50,510 bases of DNA, from contig JARLGX010000021.1 of assembly GCA_031292575.1 (NCBI GenBank), forward strand, positions 1 through 50,510. The letters are read 5' to 3'. The notes under the pieces are model-generated. The model did no database searches. It saw nothing but the letters and a program-made list of their open reading frames with translations, and was not told the origin of the DNA. Numbering within the stretch: the stretch's first letter is position 1; every line of letters begins with the position of its first letter. The translations under genes and the position numbers were made by a program. Positions 34,393 through 44,318 of this stretch are shown piece after piece. This DNA is from Paludibacter sp. (lineage in GTDB: Bacteria; Bacteroidota; Bacteroidia; Bacteroidales; Paludibacteraceae).

Positions 34393-34395
34393 AAC

Positions 34396-34427
34396 AAATC
34401 GCTTCTGAAAAAATTCAGAAGCGATTT
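34396..34427 (+). terminator. Intrinsic terminator after murA
   Basis: AAATCGCTTCTGAA pairs perfectly over 14 bp with TTCAGAAGCGATTT across an AAAA loop. Confidence 0.85.
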
Positions 34428-34654
34428 TCATATTATCACTCTTTCATTACCACTTTATTCAGAATTAATTTTTGCTATTTCAATACAATATTAGCACCTA
34501 AAAACTCTCCAATAAATTAATATAAAAAAATGATTTATGCACACTAAAAACCATATTGTGCAAATATTGGGAATGGCATATAATGGTGAAATACTTTCTT
34601 CATAATTTCGGACAAAAAATCAATTAACCTGAGAAGCAAACTTCAAAAAAACAT

Positions 34655-34662
34655 TACTTTTG
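34655..34662 (+). promoter_or_regulatory. -7 box for the acyltransferase gene
   Basis: TACTTTTG matches TAnnTTTG, 42 nt before the ATG at 34705. It covers a possible TTG start at 34660, which is therefore rejected. Confidence 0.5.
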
Positions 34663-34704
34663 TGTTCACTACAATCAAAATCAACTTTCAAAGTTTTTTT
34701 TATC

Positions 34705-35757
34705 ATGAAACCGATAATACCAGCAATTGACAAAGAATTTCTTAAACTTGAACTTACACATGATAAGTTTCTTTGTCCAACCAACAAAGCTCACAATGAA
34801 ATTTATGTTATCACAGCTCATAATTCTCCTAATGTGATGCTTGAAATTGGTCGTTTACGTGAATTATCATTTCGTGCTGGTGGTGGTGGTACCGGTGAAG
34901 AAATTGACACAGACGAATTCGACTATATGGAAAAACCATACTCTCAACTTATTGTATGGGATCCTATTGCTGAAGAAATAATTGGAGGTTATCGTTATTT
35001 GCCCGGATTTGATGTGGATTTTGATGAGTTTAGACAACCAAAGTTTGTAATGTCTCACTTATTTAAGTTTAATAATAAATTCATCGAAGAATACTTACCA
35101 TATACCGTTGAATTAGGCAGAGCTTTTGTTCAACCAGACTATCAAACCTCCAAAATGGGTACAAAAAGTCTGTTTGCATTGGATAACTTATGGGATGGAC
35201 TTGGTGCATTAACTCATACCGTTAAAAACACTCGTTATTTCATTGGAAAAGTAACTATATATGAAGATTATCCGATTACTGCAAGAGAACTTATCTATGA
35301 ATATATGTTTAGATATTTTCCAGACGCCGATAAAATGATTATTCCGATAAATCCGGTTCAAATTACCAGGAACAGTAAGCTAATTGCTGAAAAGATATTT
35401 ACTGGAATTGATTCATCGGATGACTATAAGGCATTACAAAAAGCAATCAGGGCTGAAGGTGAAACTATTCCTCCAATGTTTAATGCTTATATTGGACTCA
35501 CACATACCATGCGTTTTTTCGGATCAATTTTCGATCCTGATTTTGGGAATGTGTATGAAACCGGTATTATGATTACAATGGCTGACTTACTCGAAACCAA
35601 ACGGAAACGTTATATTGAACCTTACCGGGAATATGTAAAAAAGGTTTTGATTGAAAGGAAAGCTGCAAAGCTTGAAGCAAAACTTAAAAAAATAGCCTTA
35701 AAAACCGAAAAAAAAACAATGAAATCCGAGAGAAAAATAAAGAGGAAAGAGGAATAA
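34705..35757 (+). CDS. OlsB/GlsB-like GNAT N-acyltransferase
   Basis: 350 residues. The N-terminal two thirds fit the hemolysin-type GNAT family that makes ornithine or glycine lipids: RLRELSFRAGGGGTG (about 53-67), DTDEFDYMEKPYSQLIVWD (about 71-89), IIGGYRYLPG, and ELGRAFVQPDYQ. The family's EGTG appears here as GGTG. The last 35 residues are almost all Lys, Arg, Glu and Ala, an unusual basic tail. In Bacteroides GlsB works with GlsA encoded next door; no GlsA-like gene is adjacent. Likely substrate is an amino acid and acyl-ACP, at the inner membrane. Exact substrate not known. Confidence 0.7.
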   Translation: MKPIIPAIDKEFLKLELTHDKFLCPTNKAHNEIYVITAHNSPNVMLEIGRLRELSFRAGGGGTGEEIDTDEFDYMEKPYSQLIVWDPIAEEIIGGYRYLPGFDVDFDEFRQPKFVMSHLFKFNNKFIEEYLPYTVELGRAFVQPDYQTSKMGTKSLFALDNLWDGLGALTHTVKNTRYFIGKVTIYEDYPITARELIYEYMFRYFPDADKMIIPINPVQITRNSKLIAEKIFTGIDSSDDYKALQKAIRAEGETIPPMFNAYIGLTHTMRFFGSIFDPDFGNVYETGIMITMADLLETKRKRYIEPYREYVKKVLIERKAAKLEAKLKKIALKTEKKTMKSERKIKRKEE

Positions 35758-35768
35758 CTCCTTTGAGA

Positions 35769-35804
35769 AAAAAACTCTGAAAGAAATTTTTCACAGAGTT
35801 TTTT
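35769..35804 (+). terminator. Intrinsic terminator after the acyltransferase gene
   Basis: AAAAAACTCTG pairs with CAGAGTTTTTT over 11 bp, just after the stop at 35757. The 14-nt loop can itself pair (TGAAA with TTTCA). Confidence 0.8.
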
Positions 35805-35859
35805 ATATTTGAATATTAAAACTATTATTTCAACATAATTATCAGAAACAAATTATAAT

Positions 35860-37521
35860 TTATTTATTCTCTAATAACTCTTGAGCATTTTGTAAAGCAG
35901 CAGTTGTAATGTTCTTTCCGCTTAACATTTGGGCAAGTTCTTCCAGTCGTTCTTTTTTGTCCAATTTTTCAATATAAGTTTGGGTTTGCAAGCCTGTTTC
36001 GTCTTTAAAAACACGGTAGTGTTGTTCTCCTTTTGCTGCAATTTGGGGTAAATGAGTTATGGTAATTACCTGCATATCTTTACTCATTGTTTGCATAATT
36101 TCGCCCATCCGATGCGCAATTTCACCTGAAACTCCTGTATCAATTTCATCAAAAATTATAGTGGGTAAGTCTGCTTTATTTGCCACTAATGATTTAATTG
36201 ACAACATTAAACGCGAAACTTCACCTCCTGACGCAATTTCGGCTACTGGTTGAACAGCCCGATTTTTATTTGCTGAAAATAGAAATTGAACTTCATCTCT
36301 GCCATTTTCTGTAAAGTCATTACCGGACGAAATTGAGACCTTAAATTGGATATTTGGCATTCCTAATTTTGTCAGTTGTTCAACTAAATAAGTTTCAATT
36401 GGCAAAACAGATTTTTTACGACTTTCTGTAAGCTTTAAAGCCACTCCTTGTAATTGACTGAAAACCAATCCAATTCTTGTTTTTAGTACGCCCAATTCTT
36501 CGTCGTACGAATCAATCCGTTGCAACTGTTTTTCGTAATTTTCACACAACTGAATTAATTCTGCCACAGTAGAAACTTTGTATTTTTTTTGAAGGGTGAA
36601 CAACTCACTTAATCTGTTTTCTACAAATTCAAGGCGAACGGGATTAACTTCAACGCGTTCTTCAAACGACCTGATTTCAGTTGAAATATCTTTCAAGTCA
36701 ATTAAAGTTGATTGTAGGCGTTCATACCAGATATCGCCTGACTGAATATAATTCTTTATTTTTGAGAGGGATAAAATACTTTCTTTAAGCAATGGGATTG
36801 ACATTTGCTCATCGTCTAATAATTGATGTGCTTTAAGTAAATCAATCTTTATTTCTTCGGCATGATTTAAAGTTTCTTGTTCTGCTTCGAGCTCCTCTTG
36901 TTCGTTTTCGATTAAATTTGCATCGCTTAATTGTTGAAACTGAAACTGAATATAATCAACATCCGATGTTTGTTTATCAATGTTTTTTTGCAGTTGTTTT
37001 AATTCTAGTTGCAGATTTTTCCATGATTGATAAATCTCTCTGTATTCGGATAATAAAACTGAGTTTTGAGCAATTGTATCCACTACATCTAATTGATATC
37101 CAATATTTGAAATTAATAAATTTTCATGTTGTGAATGTATATCAATCAGTCTGTTGCTCAAATCTCTGATAACATTTAAACTAACTGGAGTATCATTAAT
37201 AAATGCCCGTGATTTTCCTGCACTGGTTAGCTCTCTTCGAATAAGACAATAATTCTCTTGATTATCCAAGTCATTTTGAATAAAAAAATCAGATAAATGT
37301 TTATAGGAAGCAATGTCAAATTCTGCTTCAATCACACATTTCTCCGCATCTGATTTTATTGACTTTGAATCTGAACGCTGACCTAATATAAGCGATAAAG
37401 CACCAAGAATAATTGACTTTCCGGCACCTGTTTCACCTGTTATAACCGAAAAACCAGAATTAAAACTGATATTCAATTCAGAGATTAATGCGTAGTTTGA
37501 AATATGTAGCGATTTCAGCAT
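35860..37521 (-). CDS. recN: DNA repair protein RecN
   Basis: 553 residues, full length. An SMC-like ATPase in double-strand break repair. Walker A is ITGETGAGKS (about 28-37), followed by LGQRSDSKSI. A long coiled-coil region (about 155-370) is rich in Leu, Glu and Lys. The signature is EIASGGEVSRLMLSIK, Walker B is TIIFDEIDTGVSG, and THLPQIAAKG is the switch region. It is the last gene of the coaBC-porD-recN operon, 53 nt after the PorD stop. Confidence 0.96.
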   Translation of the reverse strand: MLKSLHISNYALISELNISFNSGFSVITGETGAGKSIILGALSLILGQRSDSKSIKSDAEKCVIEAEFDIASYKHLSDFFIQNDLDNQENYCLIRRELTSAGKSRAFINDTPVSLNVIRDLSNRLIDIHSQHENLLISNIGYQLDVVDTIAQNSVLLSEYREIYQSWKNLQLELKQLQKNIDKQTSDVDYIQFQFQQLSDANLIENEQEELEAEQETLNHAEEIKIDLLKAHQLLDDEQMSIPLLKESILSLSKIKNYIQSGDIWYERLQSTLIDLKDISTEIRSFEERVEVNPVRLEFVENRLSELFTLQKKYKVSTVAELIQLCENYEKQLQRIDSYDEELGVLKTRIGLVFSQLQGVALKLTESRKKSVLPIETYLVEQLTKLGMPNIQFKVSISSGNDFTENGRDEVQFLFSANKNRAVQPVAEIASGGEVSRLMLSIKSLVANKADLPTIIFDEIDTGVSGEIAHRMGEIMQTMSKDMQVITITHLPQIAAKGEQHYRVFKDETGLQTQTYIEKLDKKERLEELAQMLSGKNITTAALQNAQELLENK

Positions 37522-37574
37522 AATTTAGGGTTGAATCATTGGTTGATTTAACTGTTGTTGTTTCAGAATTAATG

Positions 37575-38471
37575 TCAGTTAGATTTTAAAATTTGTTCAT
37601 ATTTAGCTGATTGTGTAGGATTTACATCCGACAATATTTCAACTGCATCAGTTTTTTCTTGTGTAGTACCTTTCGAAAAAATATTGACTAATTCATCGTT
37701 CTTGGCATCCAAAAATGATGAAATTACAATAGCAGAAGGTCTTGCACGATTAGCATCACGCAACACAGGTAAACCTTCTGCAATTCGTGCTCTGGCATTC
37801 GCTGTATTTGATGTCATTTCATCTAAACCTAACCGATGGTATTCATAAAAAAACTCACGATATTTTTTGAATGCTTCGTCCATCAAATTATTAACTAAAG
37901 CATAACGGTTTCGGGTACTTTCAAAAGCTTTCCATCCAGCCAGATCGGCACCTTGAGCCAAATTTACAATATTTTCAGCTTCCTGAAAGTAAGGTGTACC
38001 TCCCAATCGGGAATAGGAATCCATATCATAACCAATAATTATGTAGGCATAATAAGATAAAACAGCTGTAAGATTAGAGGTAATTGTGTTTTCATTCATC
38101 AAAAGCTGATCAAATTCTTTATAATTAAAACTAAAATCCAAATCCTTAAAATTAAAAAGAGTACTATTATATGTAGAGTTATAAACCGGTCTGCGTGATT
38201 GAACCTGGATTTGTGCTGTAAAACCGTCTCCATTAACTTGACTTACAATGATAATCATTGAACATTCAATACGTTCTGAATTTGCAAAAGTCATTTCTGT
38301 CCATTTTCTGTTGTTAAGAAATTCGGAAATAGACTTCTGTAAGGTGTTAAAAACTGATTTATTACTCCCCGAAACCTGATCAGAATTAATTTGGACAGAA
38401 CAATTTAGTTCCTGAGCGTGAGCAAAACCAGTAAAAAACATCAAATACAGAATAAATATCAAATTTTTCAT
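37575..38471 (-). CDS. porD: PorD-like protein (DUF4835)
   Basis: 298 residues from the ATG at 38471, which begins a clear signal peptide (MKNLIFILYLMFFTGFAHAQ). The longer frame to 38555 would overlap coaBC and spoil the signal. Mature landmarks are ELNCSVQINSDQV at the start, FNFKDLDFSFNY in the middle, the GGTPYFQEAENIVNLAQ block and GWKAFESTRNRYALVNNLMDEAF. The family is assigned to the type IX secretion system as PorD. Its position between coaBC and recN is conserved in Bacteroidota. It starts 13 nt after the coaBC stop. Periplasmic; molecular role not established. Confidence 0.85.
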   Translation of the reverse strand: MKNLIFILYLMFFTGFAHAQELNCSVQINSDQVSGSNKSVFNTLQKSISEFLNNRKWTEMTFANSERIECSMIIIVSQVNGDGFTAQIQVQSRRPVYNSTYNSTLFNFKDLDFSFNYKEFDQLLMNENTITSNLTAVLSYYAYIIIGYDMDSYSRLGGTPYFQEAENIVNLAQGADLAGWKAFESTRNRYALVNNLMDEAFKKYREFFYEYHRLGLDEMTSNTANARARIAEGLPVLRDANRARPSAIVISSFLDAKNDELVNIFSKGTTQEKTDAVEILSDVNPTQSAKYEQILKSN

Positions 38472-38484
38472 ATTAATACTTATA

Positions 38485-39684
38485 TCAATTATTAATAATT
38501 TGAACAATTTCATTAACAATATCTTCTGCAACTTTAATTTTACTTTTGAGTTCAAATTGTTTTTTTAAACCAGAACGATGCAAAATGCTTATTTTATTAG
38601 TATCATATCCAAAACCTGCTTGTTCATCTTGCAACGAATTGAGAACTATAAAATCCAAATTTTTGCGTTTCATTTTCTTTATTGCATTTTCCTCCTCATT
38701 ATTTGTTTCTAAAGCAAAACCAACGAGAAATTGCGATTCGGTTTTCATCTCACCTACTGAAAAAGCAATATCTTGCGTAGGTTTTAATTCCAGAATCAAG
38801 TTTTCATTTTCTCTTTTAAGTTTGGTTGGCGCAAATTCAATTGGAGTAAAATCAGCAACCGCGGCGCATAAAATTGCACCATCCATTCCATAAAACCTAT
38901 TCATAACTGCGTTATGCATTTCTCTGGCCGATTCAACATCAATTCTCTCTATACTTTTATGAATGGTTTTCATTTTTACCGGACCACAAATTAAGCAAAC
39001 GTCGGCACCCTGTTTAGCACAAACTTCAGCCAGGGCAAAACCCATCTTTCCAGAGGAATAATTGCCTACAAAACGTACAGGATCAATCTTTTCGTATGTA
39101 GGACCGGCTGTAATAAGTATTTTTTTTCCAAGCAACGGTTTTTCGGTAAAATAGTTATCAAGAAAATTTACTATATTTTCAGGTTCTTCCATTCTTCCCT
39201 TTCCTTCAAGGCCACTGGCTAACTCCCCGGTTGCAGGTTCAATTATATGATTTCCAATCGATTTCAACGTTTCAAGGTTATGTTGCATAGCAGGATGCGC
39301 AAACATATCCAAATCCATGGCAGGTGCTATAAACACAGGACATTTTGCAGATAAATATGTGGTTAGCAAGAGATTATCGGCAATTCCATTTGCCATTTTT
39401 CCAATAGTATTGGCTGTAGCCGGTGCTATTAAATATGCATCAGCCCAAAGTCCTAAATCAACATGGCTATTCCAATCGCCATTCGTAGGATCAAAAAAAT
39501 CAACTAAAATCGGATTTTTTGATAAAGTTGCCAATGTAAGCGGAGTAATAAATTCTTTAGCTAAAGAAGTCATAATAACCTTTACTTCAGCTCCTTCCTT
39601 TATTAACGAACGAATGAGTTGAGCAGATTTATATGCAGCAATGCTACCAGTGACACCCAATATAATTTTTTTATTATTTAACAT
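38485..39684 (-). CDS. coaBC: Bifunctional phosphopantothenoylcysteine decarboxylase / phosphopantothenate-cysteine ligase
   Basis: 399 residues. It catalyses two steps of coenzyme A synthesis. The N-terminal flavoprotein domain (about 1-180) has GVTGSIAAYKSAQLIR, the catalytic His in SHVDLGLWAD and PAMDLDMF. The C-terminal CoaB domain (about 185-399) has ITAGPTYEKIDPVRFVGN and YSSGKMGFALAE. It is the first gene of the coaBC-porD-recN operon and has its own -7 box at 39728-39735, downstream of the bamD-rpoZ terminator. Confidence 0.96.
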   Translation of the reverse strand: MLNNKKIILGVTGSIAAYKSAQLIRSLIKEGAEVKVIMTSLAKEFITPLTLATLSKNPILVDFFDPTNGDWNSHVDLGLWADAYLIAPATANTIGKMANGIADNLLLTTYLSAKCPVFIAPAMDLDMFAHPAMQHNLETLKSIGNHIIEPATGELASGLEGKGRMEEPENIVNFLDNYFTEKPLLGKKILITAGPTYEKIDPVRFVGNYSSGKMGFALAEVCAKQGADVCLICGPVKMKTIHKSIERIDVESAREMHNAVMNRFYGMDGAILCAAVADFTPIEFAPTKLKRENENLILELKPTQDIAFSVGEMKTESQFLVGFALETNNEEENAIKKMKRKNLDFIVLNSLQDEQAGFGYDTNKISILHRSGLKKQFELKSKIKVAEDIVNEIVQIINN

Positions 39685-39727
39685 ATACTAAAGCTATAAG
39701 TTTCTTATGAATTTTAATCACCGAGTA

Positions 39728-39735
39728 CAAAAATA
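39728..39735 (-). promoter_or_regulatory. -7 box for the coaBC operon
   Basis: TATTTTTG on the minus strand, 43 nt before the coaBC ATG. Confidence 0.45.
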
Positions 39736-39769
39736 CAAAAAATGAGCAGAATTTAATACAAAAAAAAAA

Positions 39770-39813
39770 GATAAAAGAATATAGTGTTAAAATGAACACA
39801 ATATTCTTTTATC
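39770..39813 (-). terminator. Intrinsic terminator of bamD-rpoZ
   Basis: A 19-bp stem with one mismatch (39770-39788 with 39795-39813) and a 6-nt loop. On the minus strand it is followed by a run of nine T residues. It lies 28 nt after the rpoZ stop. Confidence 0.85.
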
Positions 39814-39841
39814 AGTTAATAAATGAAGCCCTTGTAAAGAC

Positions 39842-40171
39842 TTATTTTAGTTTATCTTTTATCGGATTGCGGTAATAAACCTTATCCTCTAAAAATTCCT
39901 GCGTTGCAATTAAAACTGCTTTTGGAAGTTTTTCATAGTAACGAGAAATTTCAATTTGTTCTCTATTTTCAAAAACTTCTTCGATATTTTCATTAAACGA
40001 AGCAAACTCCAGCAACTTTTTATCAAGTTCTGCTTTAATTTCTACACTAATTTGATTAGCACGTTTTCCAATAACTTTTACAGTTTCGTAAACATTTCCG
40101 ATATTTTCACTCATCGAATTCATGTCTCGTGAAATTGTATTCGAAGGGGCATTTACTTTTTTATAGTCCAT
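39842..40171 (-). CDS. rpoZ: RNA polymerase omega subunit family protein
   Basis: 109 residues. It fits the Bacteroidota omega-like family: NVYETVKVIGKRANQISVE (about 27-45) corresponds to the conserved omega helix that braces the beta-prime subunit. No other domain. It follows bamD by 12 nt and the pair ends at a strong terminator. Assignment rests on this helix and on the bamD-rpoZ order common in Bacteroidota. Confidence 0.8.
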   Translation of the reverse strand: MDYKKVNAPSNTISRDMNSMSENIGNVYETVKVIGKRANQISVEIKAELDKKLLEFASFNENIEEVFENREQIEISRYYEKLPKAVLIATQEFLEDKVYYRNPIKDKLK

Positions 40172-40183
40172 AATACTATTATT

Positions 40184-40987
40184 TTAATCTTTCACAATTT
40201 TTTTAGATTCACTTAAAATTCTATCAGCTTCCTTTTTGTATTTACCTGTAGGAAACTCATTTATATAATTATAATACTCATCTATTACAGCTCTATACCG
40301 ATCCAATCTTTTATCTTCAACACTTTGTTCCGCTTCTTGGTACTTAGAATTTAAAATTAATATCAAAAAATCTTCGCGATACGAAGTTGATGGATACTTT
40401 TTAAGAGCATTTTGAGCTGTAATTACTGCAGATTCATAGTTATTACCCATATAGTTTCCTAAATTGTAATATAAGGTTGCATTTAGAAATGCTTTATAAG
40501 CCAATTTATTATTTAATTCTTCAAGCAATTTGTTAGCTTGAGGGACCTGTTCGCTATCTGGATAAACATCTATAAATTCCTGAAAAGCTGCAATTGCTTT
40601 ATGAGTTGAAGATTGATCCAACCGTGCATCCGGAGAATCAAGATAATAACAGTAGCCTATCATATATTTTGATTCTACAACGTATTTTCCTTTAGGATAA
40701 GTCTTTACATAGGTTTTGTAATATTCACTGGCCGAATAATAATCCTTTTGACCCATATATGATTTTGCCATATAATTTAAAACTGTCTCTGAACGATCAG
40801 TACCCTTATAATATGTTGCAACGGCATCGAACAATGTAGATGCTCGCATAAAATCACCTTTATTGAAGTACTCTACAGCTTTATTATATTTCAATTCAGC
40901 ATCATCCGATTTTAGTAATTTTTGATAATCACTACACGAAAATAGAGTTAAAGCGAAAATTAAAAGAAGAAATGGGGTCTTTTTCAT
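40184..40987 (-). CDS. bamD: Outer membrane assembly lipoprotein BamD
   Basis: 267 residues with a lipobox ending at LFSC (Cys18). Five TPR-like helix pairs follow, for example YNKAVEYFNKGDFMRASTLFD, TVLNYMAKSYMGQKDYYSASEYY and AIAAFQEFIDVYPDSEQV. BamD works with BamA to insert beta-barrel proteins into the outer membrane. The length and tandem TPRs match the family. A -7 box lies at 41004-41011, only 16 nt before the ATG. Confidence 0.92.
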   Translation of the reverse strand: MKKTPFLLLIFALTLFSCSDYQKLLKSDDAELKYNKAVEYFNKGDFMRASTLFDAVATYYKGTDRSETVLNYMAKSYMGQKDYYSASEYYKTYVKTYPKGKYVVESKYMIGYCYYLDSPDARLDQSSTHKAIAAFQEFIDVYPDSEQVPQANKLLEELNNKLAYKAFLNATLYYNLGNYMGNNYESAVITAQNALKKYPSTSYREDFLILILNSKYQEAEQSVEDKRLDRYRAVIDEYYNYINEFPTGKYKKEADRILSESKKIVKD

Positions 40988-41003
40988 AAAAAAAATTGGA
41001 GTG

Positions 41004-41011
41004 CAAAAATA
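41004..41011 (-). promoter_or_regulatory. -7 box for bamD-rpoZ
   Basis: TATTTTTG on the minus strand, 16 nt before the bamD ATG, giving a very short leader. Confidence 0.45.
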
Positions 41012-41086
41012 GTTATTTAATCAGGAATAAAAAAATAAAATGAATCTATTTAACAAAACAAGCTGAATTAAGCTCTTTGTTGATTA

Positions 41087-42112
41087 TTATTTGGTTAAGT
41101 ATTTTTTAAAACCATCTGTATATACAATTTGATTTCTTCCATCCTTACCTTTATATATCAAATAGCAATCAACATTTGGTAATCTTTTACATACATGTAA
41201 ACTACTATCAACGCCTAAAATCATAAATGCGGTTGCATAAGCATCGGCTTCAATGCAAGTTGGAGCCACAACCGTGGCACTCAATAAATCGCGAACGACA
41301 GGATATCCTGAATGTGGGTCTATTTCATGAGCATACTTCTTCCCGTTTAAGTAGTAATATTTCCGGTAGTTGCCCGATGTAGTAAGTCCACAGTTTGTTA
41401 TTGATAAAACTGTTTGCAATTCGGTTTTTGTACATGTGGAATCGTCAATTGGTTTATCTACACCTATTTGCCAGTTTTTGCCTGAGGGGTTTACTCCTTT
41501 ACATACAATTTCACCGCCAATTTCAACCATGTAATTTTTACAATTGTTTGTTTCAAGTAATTTTGCAATAATATCTGAAGATTGTCCTTGAGCTAAAGCA
41601 TTCGCATCAACCATAATACGTGGATCATCTTTTATTAACTTATGATTTTTTATTCTGATTTTTTGATAACCAATATAAGGAAGTATTTCCTTTACATTCG
41701 GAATTTTACTGTGATTTGAATTCCCAAAACCAAATCCCCATGCTTTTACCAAAGGTCCTACAGTAATGTCAAATGCCCCATGAGACTTTTCAGAAACCAA
41801 TTTCGCCTCATTATACATATCTTCAAAATCCGTATCAGTTCTCACAGTTGTATCATTTTGATTAATACGTGAAATTATTGATGCAGGAATATACGTTGAC
41901 AATGACAGATCAAATTCATGCAATCTTTTGTCAATTTTATTCTGCAAATCGATACCTTGAGGTTGAAGATATATTACTGAATAAGTTGTTCCCTGTGTGT
42001 TACCTTCGTTCTGAATATATTTAGTTTCTTGTTTTGGTAAGAACTTAAAAACTAGAGCGATAATCAATAATAGTAATGCAAAGGTTGAATAAATTAAAGA
42101 TTTGTTTTTCAT
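41087..42112 (-). CDS. apbE: FAD:protein FMN transferase
   Basis: 341 residues from the ATG at 42112; a TTG five codons earlier would overlap pyrC. An N-terminal helix (about 5-23) anchors it with the enzyme outside the cytoplasm. ApbE attaches FMN to Ser/Thr in Rnf, Nqr and similar redox proteins. Motifs: GTTYSVIYL (about 42-50), DANALAQGQSSDIIAK (about 169-184), EIGGEIVCKG, TSGNYRKYYYLNGKKYAHEID and DAYATAFMILG. Third gene of the glycosyltransferase-pyrC-apbE run. No Rnf or Nqr gene is in the window. Confidence 0.93.
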   Translation of the reverse strand: MKNKSLIYSTFALLLLIIALVFKFLPKQETKYIQNEGNTQGTTYSVIYLQPQGIDLQNKIDKRLHEFDLSLSTYIPASIISRINQNDTTVRTDTDFEDMYNEAKLVSEKSHGAFDITVGPLVKAWGFGFGNSNHSKIPNVKEILPYIGYQKIRIKNHKLIKDDPRIMVDANALAQGQSSDIIAKLLETNNCKNYMVEIGGEIVCKGVNPSGKNWQIGVDKPIDDSTCTKTELQTVLSITNCGLTTSGNYRKYYYLNGKKYAHEIDPHSGYPVVRDLLSATVVAPTCIEADAYATAFMILGVDSSLHVCKRLPNVDCYLIYKGKDGRNQIVYTDGFKKYLTK

Positions 42113-42123
42113 AGTTTTATCTA

Positions 42124-43479
42124 TCAAATTGATTGTTCAAAAACGAGCCTTTTTCCACGTACAGATTCATCAAATTGTCCATTATCATAAACTAATTTGC
42201 CATTAACCCAGGTTTGTAAAACCGAAGCATTAAATTTAGTTCCTTCGAATGGTGACCAACCACATTTATATAAAATATTCTCCTTATTAACCACCCAAGA
42301 ACGGTTTGGGTCAACCAACACTAAATCAGCAAAATAATTTGGGCGAATAAATCCACGATTCTTTATTCTAAATAATTCAGCAGGTGCATGGCACATTTTT
42401 TCAACAAGTTTTTCTAAACTAAATAGTCCGTTATCAACCATTTGCAACATAGCAACCAATGAATGTTGTACAAGCGGTCCTCCTGATGCTGCTTTAAGAC
42501 AAGATCCTTCTTTTTCGGATAACAGATGCGGTGCATGATCCGTGGCTATCACATCTATTTTATTTGAATTTACAGCATCAATTAATGCCAATCGGTCCGA
42601 TTCGGTTTTGATAGCTGGATTCCATTTTATACGATTGCCGTATCGTGCATAATCTTTATCGGAAAACCACAAATGATGAATACAAACTTCAGCCGTTATT
42701 CGTTTATCTTTCAATGGAATATTTGATGAAAATAAAGACATTTCTTTTGCAGTTGACAAATGAAAAACATGTAAGCGCGAATTATATTTTGTTGCTAATT
42801 CCACCGCGTATGCTGACGATTTATAGCAAGCCTCAGCACTTCGAATTAACGGATGGTATTGTATTGGAATATCTTCACCCAACAATTCTTTATAATATTG
42901 AATATTCTGATGAATAGTCGGCTCATCTTCACAATGTGTAACGATTAACAAAGGTATCTCAGAAAAAACTCTATTTAATGTTTCTTTATTGTCAACCAAC
43001 ATATTACCGGTAGAAGCACCCATAAACATTTTTACTCCGGCAACTTTACTTCCGTCAACTTTTTTCAATTCATCAATGTTATCATTAGTCACTCCCATCA
43101 GGAATGAATAGTTGGCTAATGATTTTTCTGCCCCAAGTTCATATTTTTGTTCCAACAATTCAATTGTCGTTGCTTGTGGACGGGTATTTGGCATGTCCAT
43201 AAATGAAGTTATTCCACCAGCCACAGCTGCTTTACTTTCGGTGTATAAATCTCCTTTATGAGTTAATCCAGGCTCGCGAAAATGAACCTGATCATCAATA
43301 ATACCAGGTAACAAAATCAAACCGGTAGCCTCAATTTCGATAAATGGTTTTGCAATTTCAATTACATCATCTGCTTCAAATACAGTCTTAATGTATTCGC
43401 CATCTATTAAAACTGAGCCAATAAAGGTCCTGCCTTCATTTACAATGGTAGCATTTTTTATTAACTGCAACATACTCAT
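42124..43479 (-). CDS. pyrC: Dihydroorotase (atypical HxH motif)
   Basis: 451 residues, class I size. It closes carbamoyl aspartate to dihydroorotate in pyrimidine synthesis. The metal motif reads [10 protein letters not shown], so the first His of HxH is Gln64. The other ligands appear present: the Lys in GVKMFMG to be carboxylated, the His in VTHCEDE, the His in LHVFHLS and ATDHAPH. I recall the same Gln in Bacteroides sequences annotated as dihydroorotase, so it is probably active, with a changed metal centre or as a partner of a second enzyme. The start could also be the ATG at 43473. Confidence 0.88.
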   Translation of the reverse strand: MSMLQLIKNATIVNEGRTFIGSVLIDGEYIKTVFEADDVIEIAKPFIEIEATGLILLPGIIDDQVHFREPGLTHKGDLYTESKAAVAGGITSFMDMPNTRPQATTIELLEQKYELGAEKSLANYSFLMGVTNDNIDELKKVDGSKVAGVKMFMGASTGNMLVDNKETLNRVFSEIPLLIVTHCEDEPTIHQNIQYYKELLGEDIPIQYHPLIRSAEACYKSSAYAVELATKYNSRLHVFHLSTAKEMSLFSSNIPLKDKRITAEVCIHHLWFSDKDYARYGNRIKWNPAIKTESDRLALIDAVNSNKIDVIATDHAPHLLSEKEGSCLKAASGGPLVQHSLVAMLQMVDNGLFSLEKLVEKMCHAPAELFRIKNRGFIRPNYFADLVLVDPNRSWVVNKENILYKCGWSPFEGTKFNASVLQTWVNGKLVYDNGQFDESVRGKRLVFEQSI

Positions 43480-43493
43480 AATTTTCGTTAGAA

Positions 43494-44237
43494 TTAAACC
43501 TTTTTCTTTTGCGGAAATTTACGGAACCAACTGTTTATTTTCAATTGAATTACCCCCAAAAATGCTTCACCAAAAATTCCACCGCTCATTTTTGAACTTC
43601 CCAACACACGATTAATGAAAATTACCGGAACTTCTTTCAGTATAAATCCACATTCGAAAGCGGTATATTTCATTTCAACCTGAAAAGCATAGCCTTTGAA
43701 TCTGATTTTATCCAATTCTATCGTTTCCAAAACTTCTCTTTTATAACATTTGAAACCTGCAGTTGTATCGGCTATATTGACTCCAAGTACAAATCGAACG
43801 TATTTTGAAGCAAAGTACGACATTAAGACTCGGCCAATCGGCCAATTTACAACATTAACACCGGTTACGTAACGAGAGCCAATAGCCATATCAGCTCCCT
43901 GATTAGCACATGCATCATATAATCGATTTAAATCGACCGGATTGTGCGAAAAATCAGCATCCATTTCAAAAATAAATTCATAATCATGCTTCAATGCCCA
44001 TTTAAATCCGGTAATATAGGCAGTTCCCAAACCTTGTTTCCCTTTTCGTTCCAACATAAACAATCTCGTTGGAAATTCTTTTTGAAGATTTTTCACAATT
44101 GAAGCAGTGCCATCGGGCGAACCATCTTCAATTATAAGAATGTGAGGACTAAGAGGTTGATCGAATACTGCTCGAATAATATTTTCGATATTCTCTTTTT
44201 CATTATATGTCGGGATAATGACCAAATTTAATGACAT
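43494..44237 (-). CDS. DPM1-like polyprenol phosphate mannosyltransferase (GT2)
   Basis: 247 residues. The GT2 fold starts [17 protein letters not shown] (about 5-21). The donor-binding acids lie in [11 protein letters not shown] and the catalytic [10 protein letters not shown] (about 91-100). KFPQKKKV ends the protein without a membrane domain, as in the catalytic-only DPM1 class. It moves mannose or a related sugar from GDP to a polyprenyl phosphate at the inner face of the membrane, for later use in glycan or protein glycosylation. First gene of the run with pyrC and apbE. Sugar identity is inferred. Confidence 0.88.
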   Translation of the reverse strand: MSLNLVIIPTYNEKENIENIIRAVFDQPLSPHILIIEDGSPDGTASIVKNLQKEFPTRLFMLERKGKQGLGTAYITGFKWALKHDYEFIFEMDADFSHNPVDLNRLYDACANQGADMAIGSRYVTGVNVVNWPIGRVLMSYFASKYVRFVLGVNIADTTAGFKCYKREVLETIELDKIRFKGYAFQVEMKYTAFECGFILKEVPVIFINRVLGSSKMSGGIFGEAFLGVIQLKINSWFRKFPQKKKV

Positions 44238-44318
44238 AAAAATTTATTTTGAAGGATTTCTATATTCTTTGGTGAATTTTAATATCAATATTTTCGCAAA
44301 AAATGATTTATAATTTAA

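Larger units (their letters stand above)
34393..34704. other. Intergenic region after murA
   Basis: 312 bp with no gene. It holds the murA terminator and the promoter of the acyltransferase gene. A loose inverted repeat (TGCACA near 34537 and TGTGCA near 34557) is too weak to name. Confidence 0.5.
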
